Made by a program: the position numbers and the translations under genes
Source of the DNA: an uncultured Clostridia bacterium
Lineage (GTDB): Bacteria; Bacillota; Clostridia; TANB77; CAG-508
Direction: 5' to 3'
DNA length: 44,181 nucleotides
Assembly: GCA_944387545.1 (NCBI GenBank)
Contig: CALXFE010000012.1
Location: 1 to 44,181, forward strand
Shown here: piece after piece, positions 26,494 to 35,358 of the stretch
How the letters are laid out: every line of letters starts with the position of its first letter
How positions within the stretch are numbered: the first letter of the stretch is position 1
Notes under the pieces: generated by a model
The model's input: only the letters and a program-made list of their open reading frames with translations
Told to the model about the DNA's origin: nothing
The model's database searches: none

Positions 26494-27285
26494 ATGAAAT
26501 TCGTTATGATAAAAAAGAAATCTATCACTAGATTTTTTATAGCTTTATTTGGCATATTTATATTCACATTAAACCTCTTTGCTTTTAATCATTTTTGTAT
26601 AATTCCAAATGTTTTATCTATCAGTGCTTCAAACGAAAATACTTTTCAACAAAAAATTTTTAACCTTATGAATCAAGAAGAAAAAATTGCTTATTTAACA
26701 TTTGATGATGGTCCCACCTTAAAATCAACACCCAAAGTTTTAGATATATTGTCTGAGGAAAATGTAAAGGCAACATTTTTTGTTATTGGAAAACATGTTA
26801 AAGAACATCCTGAAATTGTCAAGCGTGCATATGATGAAGGACACTATATTGCCAACCATGGTTATAGTCATCATAATGATAAACTATATGCTAGCGCTAA
26901 TAGTTTTATTAATGAAATTCTATCTACTGATGTAGAAATTACTAGGGCAATTGGTATAGAAAATTATTCATCTCATGTTTTCCGATTTCCGAATGGATAT
27001 ATGGCATCAAGCTATAAAACCAAAAAACAAGAATATGCAGAATTTCTTTCTGATATAGATTATACCTATATAGATTGGAATGCTTTAAATAAAGATTCTG
27101 AAAAAAAGTATAGCAATGCAGGATTATTAAATAATTTAAAAGAATCTTCTAAAAATAAGGGTACATTAGTCATTCTAATGCATGATACTTCTGATGTGAA
27201 TGAAACACATCTTGTTTTAAAAGATTCTATTCAGTACTTGAAAGAACAAGGTTATATTTTCCAAAATTTCTATGATTTAAAATAA
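26494..27285 (+). CDS. Polysaccharide deacetylase (NodB domain), secreted or membrane-anchored
   Basis: 263 aa with an N-terminal membrane or signal segment (about 12-31) and a NodB homology domain. Motif 1 is TFDDGPT near 69-75 (catalytic base and metal Asp). Motif 2, HGYSHHND near 123-130, carries metal-binding histidines, and motif 3 is RFPNGY. The late motif includes ILMHDT. It probably removes N-acetyl groups from peptidoglycan GlcNAc/MurNAc outside the membrane, as in PgdA or the sporulation enzyme PdaA; which one cannot be told. GGAGG precedes the ATG. Confidence 0.9.
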   Translation: MKFVMIKKKSITRFFIALFGIFIFTLNLFAFNHFCIIPNVLSISASNENTFQQKIFNLMNQEEKIAYLTFDDGPTLKSTPKVLDILSEENVKATFFVIGKHVKEHPEIVKRAYDEGHYIANHGYSHHNDKLYASANSFINEILSTDVEITRAIGIENYSSHVFRFPNGYMASSYKTKKQEYAEFLSDIDYTYIDWNALNKDSEKKYSNAGLLNNLKESSKNKGTLVILMHDTSDVNETHLVLKDSIQYLKEQGYIFQNFYDLK

Positions 27286-27328
27286 GATAAAGCACGCTCT
27301 TCTATTACATATAGAACGTGCTCATCTT
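27284..27328. terminator. Bidirectional hairpin between deacetylase and valS
   Basis: Interrupted stem made of AAGAT/ATCTT, AGCACG/CGTGCT and TTCTAT/ATAGAA around a short loop, sitting between convergent genes and starting within the deacetylase stop codon. Confidence 0.7.
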
Positions 27329-27344
27329 ATATTTTTAATAATTT

Positions 27345-30002
27345 CTATTTTAAAGATTCTTCCACTTTTGCTAGCATATCTTTGTATTTCTCTAATTTTG
27401 CTTTTTCTTCATCAATTTTACTTTGCGGTGCTTTATTCATGAATCCAGGATTTGATAACATTTTCTCACACCTTGCAACTTCATCTTCTAGTCTTTTCTT
27501 TTCTTCCTCTAGACGTTTTCTTTCTTCTTCTAAATCAATCAAGCCTTCTAATGGAATAAACACTTCTATTCCGTCTGTAATGATTTTAATAACGTCTTTT
27601 GGGATATTTGTATAGGTATTTTGTATAAGCACTTTATCTGCAAATCCAAGTTTTAATAAAATATCTTCTGCCTCTTTTAATTCTTTTTCATATTCTGAAC
27701 TTACCAAAATTAATGTTGATTTTTTGCTTGGATGGATATTTTTTGTATTTCTTACATTTCTAATTTCTACAATAATTTCCTTGATTTTTTCCATCATCAT
27801 TTCTTCTTTGTCGAAAACAAAGTTTTCTCTTATCGTTGGCCATTTTGCTACAATAATATCTTTTGTTCCAAAGCAGATTAAATCTCTATAAATTTCTGCT
27901 GTGACAAATGGCATAAATGGATGCAATAGTTTTAAGCAAGATCCAAATACATGATTTAATATATCACTAACAGCAATTTTTGTATTTTCGTCATTACTAT
28001 ATATACGTGGTTTTACCATTTCAATATACCAATCACAAAATTCATTCCAAATAAAGTTGTATATTTTGTCTAGTGCAACACCTAAATCATAATTTTCCAT
28101 GTTTCTAGTAACATCTAGTACCAATTTGTCAAATTTGTTCAATATCCATTTGTCTTCTATTCTAAGTAAATCTGGGTTATATGCTTTATCTTTTTCATAA
28201 ACTTGATAGCAAAATTCTCTTACTTTTTCTTCATCTGCTAATGTATTTATAATGAATTTTGCAGCATTCCATATTTTATTGGCAAAGTTTGATGCTTGCT
28301 CTAATTTTTCTGGCATATATCGAATATCATTTCCCATTGTGGTTCCAGATATAACAGCAAATCTTAAACTATCTGCTCCATATTGGTCAATAATTTCAAT
28401 TGGATCTATACCATTTCCTAATGTCTTAGACATTTTTCTTCCTTGGCTATCACGAACCATTCCATGAATTAAAATATCTTTAAATGGCACTTGACCTGTA
28501 AATTCTAATCCTTGTGACATCATTCTAGATACCCAGAAAGTAATAATATCAAATCCTGTAACGAGTACATTTGTTGGATAAAAGGTTTTGTAATCCTCTG
28601 TCTCTTTGTTTGGCCAACCTAAGGTTGAGAATGGCCATAATGCAGAACTAAACCATGTGTCTAATGTATCTTCATCTTGATGTAGTTTTGTACTTCCACA
28701 TTTTTCACATTTTGTAGGTGCTGTTTTTGCAACATTAATATGTCCACATTCTTCACAATAATATGCTGGTATTTGATGTCCCCACCATAATTGTCTTGAA
28801 ATACACCAATCTTGTATATTATCTAGCCAATTGAAATATTGTTTTTCGTATTTTTTAGGAATAAATCTAGCTTCATTATTTCTAACAGAATCTGCCGCTC
28901 TTTTTGCTAAATCTTTCATAGAAACAAACCATTGCTCAGATATTTTAGGTTCAATCGTTGTTTTACATCTTTCACATTTAGCAACATTATGGGTATAGTC
29001 TTCTGTTTTTACCAATGCTCCAATTTCTTCTAGTTTTTTCACTATTGCTTTTCTTGCTTCTAATAAATCCATTCCTTTATATTCTGGAACTAAATCTCCC
29101 ATTTTATAGTCTTCATCAAATACTTCTACAATTTCTAGATTATGTTTTAAGCCTGCTTGATAATCATTCATATCATGGGCTGGTGTGATTTTAACACATC
29201 CTGTTCCAAATTCTTTGTCAACAAAGTCATCTGCAATAATTGGAATTTCTTTATTCATGATTGGTAAGATACATGTTTTTCCCACTAAATCTTTGTATCT
29301 TTCATCATCTGGATGAACGGCAACTGCTGTATCTCCAAGCATCGTTTCAGGTCTTGTTGTAGCAACCACAATATATCTATCTTTTTCTCCTGTGATTTGA
29401 TAACGGATATGCCATAAATGAGATGCTTCTTCTTTATATTCTACCTCTGCATCTGATATAGATGTCTTACAACTTGGACAATAGTTAATCATTCTTTTGC
29501 CTTTATAGATAAGTCCTTTGTTATATAGATCAACAAATTGCTCTAAAACAGCATCTGACAATCCTTCGTCCATTGTGAAACGTTTTCTATCCCAATCACA
29601 AGAGCACCCCAATTTCTTTTGTTGCATTTCAATGGTACCACCATAAATTCTTGTCCATTCCCATGCTTCTTCTAAAAATTTTTTTCTACCCAATGCTTGT
29701 TTTATTTTTCCTTCATTTCTTAATTTTTCAACTACCTTCATTTCTGTTGAAATTGCAGCATGGTCTGTTCCTGGAAGCCATAAAGTATTATATCCTTGCA
29801 TTCTTTTAAAACGAATTAAAATATCTTGAATGGTATCATCTAATGCATGCCCCATGTGTAATTTCCCTGTTACATTTGGTGGCGGCATCATAATACAATA
29901 ACTTTCTTTGGTTTTATCCATACTAGGTTTAAAATACCCTTTTTCCTCCCATTCTTGATACAGTTTTTCCTCAAAATCTTTTGGATTATACTTATTTTGC
30001 AT
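27345..30002 (-). CDS. valS: Valyl-tRNA synthetase
   Basis: About 885 aa class I synthetase that charges tRNA-Val and hydrolyses mischarged Thr in its editing domain. It has the HIGH-type motif LHMGH near 50, KMSKT in GRKMSKTLGNG near 520, the CP1 editing insertion (TTRPETMLGDTAVAVHP), zinc-knuckle-like cysteine pairs (CPSC, CERC, CEEC/CEKC) and the ValS C-terminal coiled coil (LEEERKRLEEEKKRLEDE). Two ATGs are possible: 30008 is 3 bases and 30002 is 9 bases from GGAGG, so I prefer 30002. Expression is controlled by the T-box leader directly upstream. Confidence 0.97.
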   Translation of the reverse strand: MQNKYNPKDFEEKLYQEWEEKGYFKPSMDKTKESYCIMMPPPNVTGKLHMGHALDDTIQDILIRFKRMQGYNTLWLPGTDHAAISTEMKVVEKLRNEGKIKQALGRKKFLEEAWEWTRIYGGTIEMQQKKLGCSCDWDRKRFTMDEGLSDAVLEQFVDLYNKGLIYKGKRMINYCPSCKTSISDAEVEYKEEASHLWHIRYQITGEKDRYIVVATTRPETMLGDTAVAVHPDDERYKDLVGKTCILPIMNKEIPIIADDFVDKEFGTGCVKITPAHDMNDYQAGLKHNLEIVEVFDEDYKMGDLVPEYKGMDLLEARKAIVKKLEEIGALVKTEDYTHNVAKCERCKTTIEPKISEQWFVSMKDLAKRAADSVRNNEARFIPKKYEKQYFNWLDNIQDWCISRQLWWGHQIPAYYCEECGHINVAKTAPTKCEKCGSTKLHQDEDTLDTWFSSALWPFSTLGWPNKETEDYKTFYPTNVLVTGFDIITFWVSRMMSQGLEFTGQVPFKDILIHGMVRDSQGRKMSKTLGNGIDPIEIIDQYGADSLRFAVISGTTMGNDIRYMPEKLEQASNFANKIWNAAKFIINTLADEEKVREFCYQVYEKDKAYNPDLLRIEDKWILNKFDKLVLDVTRNMENYDLGVALDKIYNFIWNEFCDWYIEMVKPRIYSNDENTKIAVSDILNHVFGSCLKLLHPFMPFVTAEIYRDLICFGTKDIIVAKWPTIRENFVFDKEEMMMEKIKEIIVEIRNVRNTKNIHPSKKSTLILVSSEYEKELKEAEDILLKLGFADKVLIQNTYTNIPKDVIKIITDGIEVFIPLEGLIDLEEERKRLEEEKKRLEDEVARCEKMLSNPGFMNKAPQSKIDEEKAKLEKYKDMLAKVEESLK

Positions 30003-30027
30003 ATCCATCTTCCTCCTTTTCTGAACG

Positions 30028-30068
30028 TTGGGGACGTGCCAAATCGTTCAATTTTGAGCGAAAGGAAC
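30028..30068 (-). repeat. GTCCC-type repeat, element B copy 2, in the valS leader
   Basis: On the plus strand it begins TTGGGGACGTGCCAAAT and ends GGAACA. Read on the minus strand it matches 16760-16802. It lies between the T-box terminator and the valS ribosome site. Confidence 0.6.
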
Positions 30069-30106
30069 ACACACCTTTGTTCATTCTTTCTTATAAATTC
30101 AAAAAA

Positions 30107-30345
30107 GCCCTTATGTATAAAACATAAGGGCGAATAAATCCACGGTACCACCTTAATTATATAACTGATTTATAAATCTCTTGTTATATATCTCATTTAG
30201 CCTTTAACGTTGCTTATACGGATATTCTTACTCATATTTCAGAATATCAACAAAAAAAGCTACCTTCTGTTTACCATGATTTAAGAAGCTCCCAGCCCAT
30301 GACTTCTATTCTCTAAAAATATGTGTAAACATACTCCTCTTTTTT
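30107..30345 (-). promoter_or_regulatory. T-box leader of valS
   Basis: On the minus strand the T-box sequence AGGTGGTACCGTGG (30140-30153) is near-consensus and is followed by a perfect 10-bp terminator stem GCCCTTATGT / ACATAAGGGC (30107-30131) and TTTTTT. Upstream is a long stem I region. In the position of the specifier loop is GAAGGTAGC, offering GUA (Val) at 30261-30263, which agrees with valS. Uncharged tRNA-Val would pair there and favour read-through. Confidence 0.9.
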
Positions 30346-30460
30346 ATCGTCTTTTTCTTTTATGTTAATATTATGACACATTTTTTTTGATTTTACAAGT
30401 ATTTTTTTAATTTTTTTATATTTTACAAATTTTTATATTTCATAAAATTTTACTAATTCT

Positions 30461-30517
30461 ATTATCTGAAAAAACTTTCTTAAAGTTCATTACTTTAGGA
30501 AAGTTTTTTCAGATAAT
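30461..30517. terminator. Long near-perfect hairpin after the alcohol dehydrogenase
   Basis: A 19-bp perfect stem (30461-30479 with 30499-30517), a single mismatch, then a 5-bp stem TAAAG/CTTTA and a 7-base loop. It abuts the dehydrogenase stop codon. The symmetric A6/T6 tracts allow termination on both strands. Confidence 0.75.
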
Positions 30518-31672
30518 TTATTTTGCTGCTTTTCTATATAACTCTATAAATGTTTCTTTATCTACTTCTCTTGGATTTCCTGGCTTACATGGGTCATTCA
30601 TTGCTTTTTCAGCAAGCATTTCAAAATCTTCTTCTTTTGCTCCATAGTCTGTTATTTTTGTTGTAATTCCAACTTCTTCTGATAAATCTTTGATTTTGTT
30701 TACAAATGTTTTAATAACTTCTTCTTTTGTGTATTTATCAGCTGGATATCCTAATTCTTTTAAAATATCTCTAAATCTTTCATAACAAACCTCTCCATTA
30801 AATTCCATAACTGTTGGAAGTAACATAGCATTTGCAATTCCATGTGGTGTATCATATACAGCTCCTAATTGGTGTGCCATAGAATGAACAATTCCAAGTC
30901 CTACATTTGAAAATCCCATTCCAGCAATATATTGCGCCATTCCCATCATTTCAATTGCTTCTTCATCTTTATCATTAACTGCTGCTGATAAATATTTAAA
31001 TATCATTTTGATAGCCTTCATATGAAACATGTCTGACATTTCATTATGTGCTAATGTGATATATCCTTCTACAGCATGTGTTAATGCATCCATACCAGTT
31101 GCTGCTGCTAAACTCTTTGGCATTGACGCCATTAATTCTGAGTCAATAATTGCTAAAATTGGAATATCGTTTGGATCTACACAAACCATTTTAATTTCTG
31201 CTTCTTCATCTGTTATAACATAGTTAATTGTAACTTCTGCAGCTGTTCCTGCTGTTGTTGGAAGTGCAATAATTGGCATTCCTCTATTTACTGTGTTTGA
31301 AGCACCATTTAATGATTTAATATCTGCTCTATCTGGGTTTGTCATAACAATTGATATCCCTTTTGATGTATCAATGCTTGATCCTCCACCTACAGCCACA
31401 ATTAAATCTGCTCCTGATTTTTTGCATGCCTCAACACCGTCTGTTACATTTTTTATGGTTGGATTTGGTTTGATTTCATCATATAAATCATATGGTATAT
31501 TGGCTTTATTTAATATTTCTTCTACTTTAGCCGTTACACCTGCTTCTACTAAAGATTTATCACTTACTAAAAATACTTTTTTGAATCCTCTTTTTTGAAT
31601 TTCTCCTGCAAGTTCTTCTCTTGCTCCTTTTCCAAAATATGATGTTTCATTTAAAACAAATTTCATTGACAT
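30518..31672 (-). CDS. Iron-containing (type III) alcohol dehydrogenase
   Basis: 384 aa NAD(P)-dependent dehydrogenase. The dinucleotide site GGGSSIDTSKGI is near 96-107. The iron ligands lie in the family blocks: an Asp in MDALTHAVEGY and histidines in HAVEGY, VHSMAHQLG and DTPHGIANAMLL. The length is standard. It probably reduces aldehydes to alcohols during fermentation (ethanol, butanol or propanediol type); the substrate is not determined by sequence. Nearby co-directional genes encode an aldehyde dehydrogenase and phosphofructokinase, so the region has a fermentative carbon theme. Confidence 0.95.
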   Translation of the reverse strand: MSMKFVLNETSYFGKGAREELAGEIQKRGFKKVFLVSDKSLVEAGVTAKVEEILNKANIPYDLYDEIKPNPTIKNVTDGVEACKKSGADLIVAVGGGSSIDTSKGISIVMTNPDRADIKSLNGASNTVNRGMPIIALPTTAGTAAEVTINYVITDEEAEIKMVCVDPNDIPILAIIDSELMASMPKSLAAATGMDALTHAVEGYITLAHNEMSDMFHMKAIKMIFKYLSAAVNDKDEEAIEMMGMAQYIAGMGFSNVGLGIVHSMAHQLGAVYDTPHGIANAMLLPTVMEFNGEVCYERFRDILKELGYPADKYTKEEVIKTFVNKIKDLSEEVGITTKITDYGAKEEDFEMLAEKAMNDPCKPGNPREVDKETFIELYRKAAK

Positions 31673-31701
31673 TTTTTCATTCCTCCTTAAATATTTTAAA
31701 A

Positions 31702-32343
31702 TTACCCTTCTTGGAAATCAGCTGGTATTTCAAATAAACTATTGTCTACATTATAAGATACATCCACTTGTATTTGCTCAGATTTTTCTCCCATGATTGT
31801 TTTTATATATTTTAGCTCATCACCTTTAAAATAAAACCTTGTACTTGTATTATCTTCTGAAATTTCTTCATCTGCATTCATTAAAAAATATGATATGCCT
31901 TTATATTCTTCATAGTTATATGTTTTTCCATCTATTTCTTCTTTACCTTTTTCAGGTTCTTGGCTCTGTATGATTTCATTTAATTCATTTGATAATTCTG
32001 TAAGTTCTATTTCATTATTTTGATAAGTATAATATGTTTTTGTACTATATATTAATAAACTTGTATTGCCATCTTTTATGAGATGTGTTGTATGATTTCC
32101 ATGACTATACATATCAATATTTGCCATATTGCCTTTTCTTGAAACTGTATATTTATTTTCATCATTTAGTGTGAATGTTATACTATATGTTTCATCTTGC
32201 ATCATTTTATCATACATTTTTGATAATTTATTTTCATTAGCTGATTCTGTCACATTTCTTGTTGTAAAGTATATTGCTACCCCAATAATCATTAAAGCAA
32301 CTAGTACACATACCGAAATAATCACTATTTTTTTCTTATTCAT
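31702..32343 (-). CDS. Membrane-anchored hypothetical protein, 213 aa
   Basis: One N-terminal transmembrane helix (about 5-27) after a KKK start, then an extracytoplasmic domain of alternating beta strands (YSITFTLNDENKYTVSRKG, LLIYSTKTYYTYQ, TRFYFKGDELKYIKTIMG). The repeated strand-turn pattern recalls LolA/LppX-like lipoprotein folds, but there is no lipobox cysteine and I cannot place the family. GGTGAG precedes the ATG. It is co-directional with the alcohol dehydrogenase 29 bases downstream. Confidence 0.75.
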   Translation of the reverse strand: MNKKKIVIISVCVLVALMIIGVAIYFTTRNVTESANENKLSKMYDKMMQDETYSITFTLNDENKYTVSRKGNMANIDMYSHGNHTTHLIKDGNTSLLIYSTKTYYTYQNNEIELTELSNELNEIIQSQEPEKGKEEIDGKTYNYEEYKGISYFLMNADEEISEDNTSTRFYFKGDELKYIKTIMGEKSEQIQVDVSYNVDNSLFEIPADFQEG

Positions 32344-32364
32344 CTTATCTCACCTTTTCTTAGA

Positions 32365-32395
32365 TGTCCAATTAAGGACTTTTTTGTTTAGGACA
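32365..32395 (-). repeat. 31-nt REP-like element, copy 3 (diverged)
   Basis: TGTCCAATTAAGGAC...TTTAGGACA: same length and ends as the other copies but with several substitutions in the core. Confidence 0.6.
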
Positions 32396-32439
32396 TTGTT
32401 ATGGTTACCATTCAAGTCATTTTCTAAATTTGCATAAAA

Positions 32440-32470
32440 TGTCCCAAACAGAAACATCCCCAATTGGACA
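32440..32470 (+). repeat. 31-nt REP-like element, copy 4
   Basis: TGTCCCAAACAGAAAC...CCCCAATTGGACA. It differs by one base from copy 2 (opposite orientation). With copy 3 it forms an inverted pair 44 bases apart, between the aldehyde dehydrogenase and the 213-aa gene. Confidence 0.75.
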
Positions 32471-32483
32471 AATTCTAAAATTC

Positions 32484-33918
32484 CTATAATATATTTTTTA
32501 ATACGATTGTTTTTAATCTTGACATTTCTTGTAAAGTTGTTAAGACACCTTCATTTCCGATTCCAGAATGTTTCCATCCTCCAAATGGCATTTCAAATGA
32601 ACGATAGAAGCTTGCTCCGGTTTACAACTGCGCCTCCACATTCTAACTTGTCTGCTATTTTCATTGCTTTTGAATAATCTTTTGAAATGACACATCCACA
32701 TAATCCATATGAAGATTGGTTTGCAATTTCAATTGCTTCTTCTACATCATCAAATCCGATAACAGAAATAACTGGTCCAAAGATTTCCATGTCTTTTGCA
32801 ACTTCCATATCTTTTGTTACATTATCTAGAATTGTTGGGTAGTAATAAGCATCTTCTCTTTTTCCTCCACAAACGATGGTTGCTCCTTCTGCTACCATTT
32901 GATTTACTTGGTTCTCTATTCTTTTTGCTGCATTGATATTAATCATTGGTCCCATATCTGTGTCTTCTTGCATTGGGTCTCCTACTTTTAGATTACGAAT
33001 TACTTCTTTCATTCTATTAATAAATTCTTGTTTTCTAGAATTATGGATTAAAAATCTTTTACTTGCACAGCAAACTTGTCCACCATTATATAATCTTCCC
33101 CAAATCGTTTCTTTTACTGCTAAATCCATGTCTCCATCTTCTAAGAAGATAAATGCATCATTTCCTCCTAATTCTAGCATGACATGTGTTAAATTTTTTG
33201 ATGCTGTTCCCATTGTTTGAATTCCAGCTGCTGTTCCTCCAGTTAGTGATACTAGATGAACACCTGGATGTCTTGCTAAAGCTTGACCTGCTGTTGGTCC
33301 ATCACCTGTTAATATTTGAATACATCCTGCTGGCACACCTGCTTCAATCATTAATTTAACATATTCAATTAATGTTAATGGGTTATAATTTGATGGTTTT
33401 ACAATAATACTATTTCCCATCATTAATGCTGGTGGTACTTTTTGGCAGAATAAATCACTTGGGAAATTGAATGGAATTATTGCTGCAATAACACCAATTG
33501 GGTATCTTTTGGTGATTTGCATCGTTGTTTCTTGTCCAGCTTCTGTTCCTGCTGGAATGCTTTCACCATATAAATGTTTTGCCCTTTCAATAAATCCTCT
33601 TGTACCAATTCTGACATTTGCAATTTCTCCTCTTGCTTCTTTGATTGGTTTCCCTGTTTCATTCGATAAAAGAACGGCTAATCTTTCTTTATTTTCTTCT
33701 ATTAAATCAACAAATTTATATAAAATATCCGCTCTTTCATAGACAGATAGTTTTTCCCATTTCTTTTGTTCTACTACCGCAACCTTTACTGCTTCATCTA
33801 CATCTTCTTCTGTTACATTTGGTACTGTATCAATTAATTCTTGAGTGGCTGGATTGACAACCTCTATTTTAGCTCCATTTGAAGCTTCTTTCCATTCATA
33901 GCCTATTAAATTTTCCAC
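32484..33918 (-). CDS. Aldehyde dehydrogenase (NAD(P)-dependent), split by a +1 frame break near the C-terminus
   Basis: ALDH-superfamily enzyme oxidising an aldehyde to an acid; the best general match is the GapN/succinate-semialdehyde group. Motifs: cofactor region PFNFPSDLF and VKPSNYNPLT, glycine motif SLTGGTAAG, ELGGND (catalytic Glu), NGGQVCCASKR (catalytic Cys) and EIFGPVI. The preferred start is GTG at 33918 with AGGGAGG 8 bases upstream. The main frame stops seven codons after an in-frame CGG (32617-32619). Skipping its C gives VVNGASFYRSFEMPFGGWKH and continues to a normal C-terminus at 32484, 477 aa in all. Without it the conserved PFGG region needed for folding and oligomerisation is lost. 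Confidence 0.92.
32613..32622 (-). other. Frame-break site in the aldehyde dehydrogenase (AAC CGG AGC)
   Basis: Zero frame reads AAC CGG AGC AAG CTT. Skipping C at 32619 gives AAC GGA GCA AGC TTC TAT (N-G-A-S-F-Y), the expected family sequence. Confidence 0.85.
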
Positions 33919-34050
33919 TGTCGTTCCCTCCCTTTTTTCAAGATTTATATTTTTACAAACAGTCACTTCAATATTCTGACCATCCTTTGTTGTATAACTT
34001 TCTGTTGTACATTCATAATTTTCCTTGGTTTGTGGTTTTTCCCCTGCTCT

Positions 34051-35217
34051 TCATTTACCAAATGCTGTGAATGATAGCATTAAACCTCCTGTTGTATTTG
34101 CACCATGGTCTTTTACACCATACTCACCAAATGTAAATATTGTGATAAATGGTACACCTTTTGCTTGTTTCTTTAATTGTTTTGCAACCTCATCAATTCT
34201 ATCTCCAATGCCTAATCGTCTTCCACCACAATGAACTAATAAATAAGCTCCTATATCTCCATTCATTTCTTTATTTAATGCTTTCATTGTTTTTCCTGTA
34301 GAATCAATTAATTCATCAACTGATGCTTCCATTTGTATAACAGCTGTATTTACTGCTAAATTTGCTCCTATATTCATTGAACCATCTTTGTTTCCATACA
34401 TTGGATGACGAATGGCTATTAAATCTCCTAATCTATCTTTTACACCTAAAGGTGCTGTTATTGTTGAAACTAATAGATTATCTGCTTCTAAATCTTTCAT
34501 CTTCTTGCCAGTCCAAGAAGCATATTTCTTTAAAGCAGGTGTTCCATCTATTTCAACTAATGTTCTATTTCCTTTTATTTTTGTAATAACACCTGAATTT
34601 ATTGTTTCATGATATTCGCCTGTATATACATTTTTTATTTCTTTATCTGTATAGAAAAATGCAACTGCAACACCATCTGCAAATACTTTATCATTTGTAT
34701 AAATACTCCATTTCCCTTCAACCGTGTTGTCTGCAGCGCTTCCACCAAATACTGGTACTCTTCCAATAACATCTTCAATTCCTTTGATATAGAATTCTTC
34801 TTCTGCTGGAGAAGCAACCATATAGAAATATGCTGGTGCATCTGTTCTTCCTGCCATTTTCATAGCTTCCATTGCAACTTTTCTACCTGTTTCTCTTGGG
34901 TCTTTTCCTCTTTCGGAACTTGCTACACCGACTTCTGCATCTGGGTCACCTAATGCTAATATTCCTGTAAATCCATGGTCTGATGAAATAAATCCATCTG
35001 GCACAATAATACCTGCACTTGATGTACATCCTATAATAGGAGCTGTTCCTAATTCTGATTTTGCTCCTTCTAATACTTTGTTTACATCACAATCTACTGA
35101 TGTATATAAAAATGCCACTTTTGTTTGTACTAAATCTACAACTGCTTTCGCTGCTGCTTCTTTTCCTTGTGTATAACTATCTTCATTGGTACTCCATGCT
35201 ACATTTGATTTTAACAT
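34051..35217 (-). CDS. FIST N- and C-domain sensory protein
   Basis: 388 aa consisting of a FIST_N domain (about 30-210: YTSVDCDVNKVLEG, IIGCTSSAGIIVPDG) followed by a FIST_C domain (about 220-370: IYTNDKVFADGVAV earlier, then LVHCGGRRLGIG and FTFGEYG). FIST proteins are thought to bind small molecules such as amino acids and usually feed signal-transduction proteins; here no output domain or signalling gene is adjacent. It is cytoplasmic. It lies upstream of the aldehyde dehydrogenase in the same direction with a 132-base gap. A sensory or scavenging role in this fermentative cluster is inference. Confidence 0.88.
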   Translation of the reverse strand: MLKSNVAWSTNEDSYTQGKEAAAKAVVDLVQTKVAFLYTSVDCDVNKVLEGAKSELGTAPIIGCTSSAGIIVPDGFISSDHGFTGILALGDPDAEVGVASSERGKDPRETGRKVAMEAMKMAGRTDAPAYFYMVASPAEEEFYIKGIEDVIGRVPVFGGSAADNTVEGKWSIYTNDKVFADGVAVAFFYTDKEIKNVYTGEYHETINSGVITKIKGNRTLVEIDGTPALKKYASWTGKKMKDLEADNLLVSTITAPLGVKDRLGDLIAIRHPMYGNKDGSMNIGANLAVNTAVIQMEASVDELIDSTGKTMKALNKEMNGDIGAYLLVHCGGRRLGIGDRIDEVAKQLKKQAKGVPFITIFTFGEYGVKDHGANTTGGLMLSFTAFGK

Positions 35218-35358
35218 AACAATTCCTCCTTCGTAATTTTTATTACACCCAAATTATACCAATAATATTTTTTTATCACAATAAAAACCTAAAAAATGTA
35301 ATATAAATGTAATAAATCGGGATTTTAGGGGCGAATTGATTTTTTCTTTATAAAACAA

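Noticed and set aside
30461..30517. Long inverted repeat as a mobile-element end
   Set aside because: It abuts a stop codon, has a terminator layout, and no transposase or target duplication is nearby.
5820..32622. CGG reassigned to Trp or Gln as in some Firmicutes
   Set aside because: Reading CGG as any single amino acid leaves all four genes out of frame; only a +1 shift restores them. The five CGG codons in orphan genes are not at positions that let me test reassignment.
5820..32622. Homopolymer sequencing error as the explanation for the frame breaks
   Set aside because: Only the mutS site has a run (G4). The other three have no run at which a base would be miscounted. A motif-specific base-calling error remains possible and is stated in the finding.
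4914..33918. Calling mutS, spoVB, the response regulator and the aldehyde dehydrogenase plain pseudogenes
   Set aside because: Each has a single break, both halves are well conserved, ends and motifs are intact, and all four breaks share the same C|GGN pattern.
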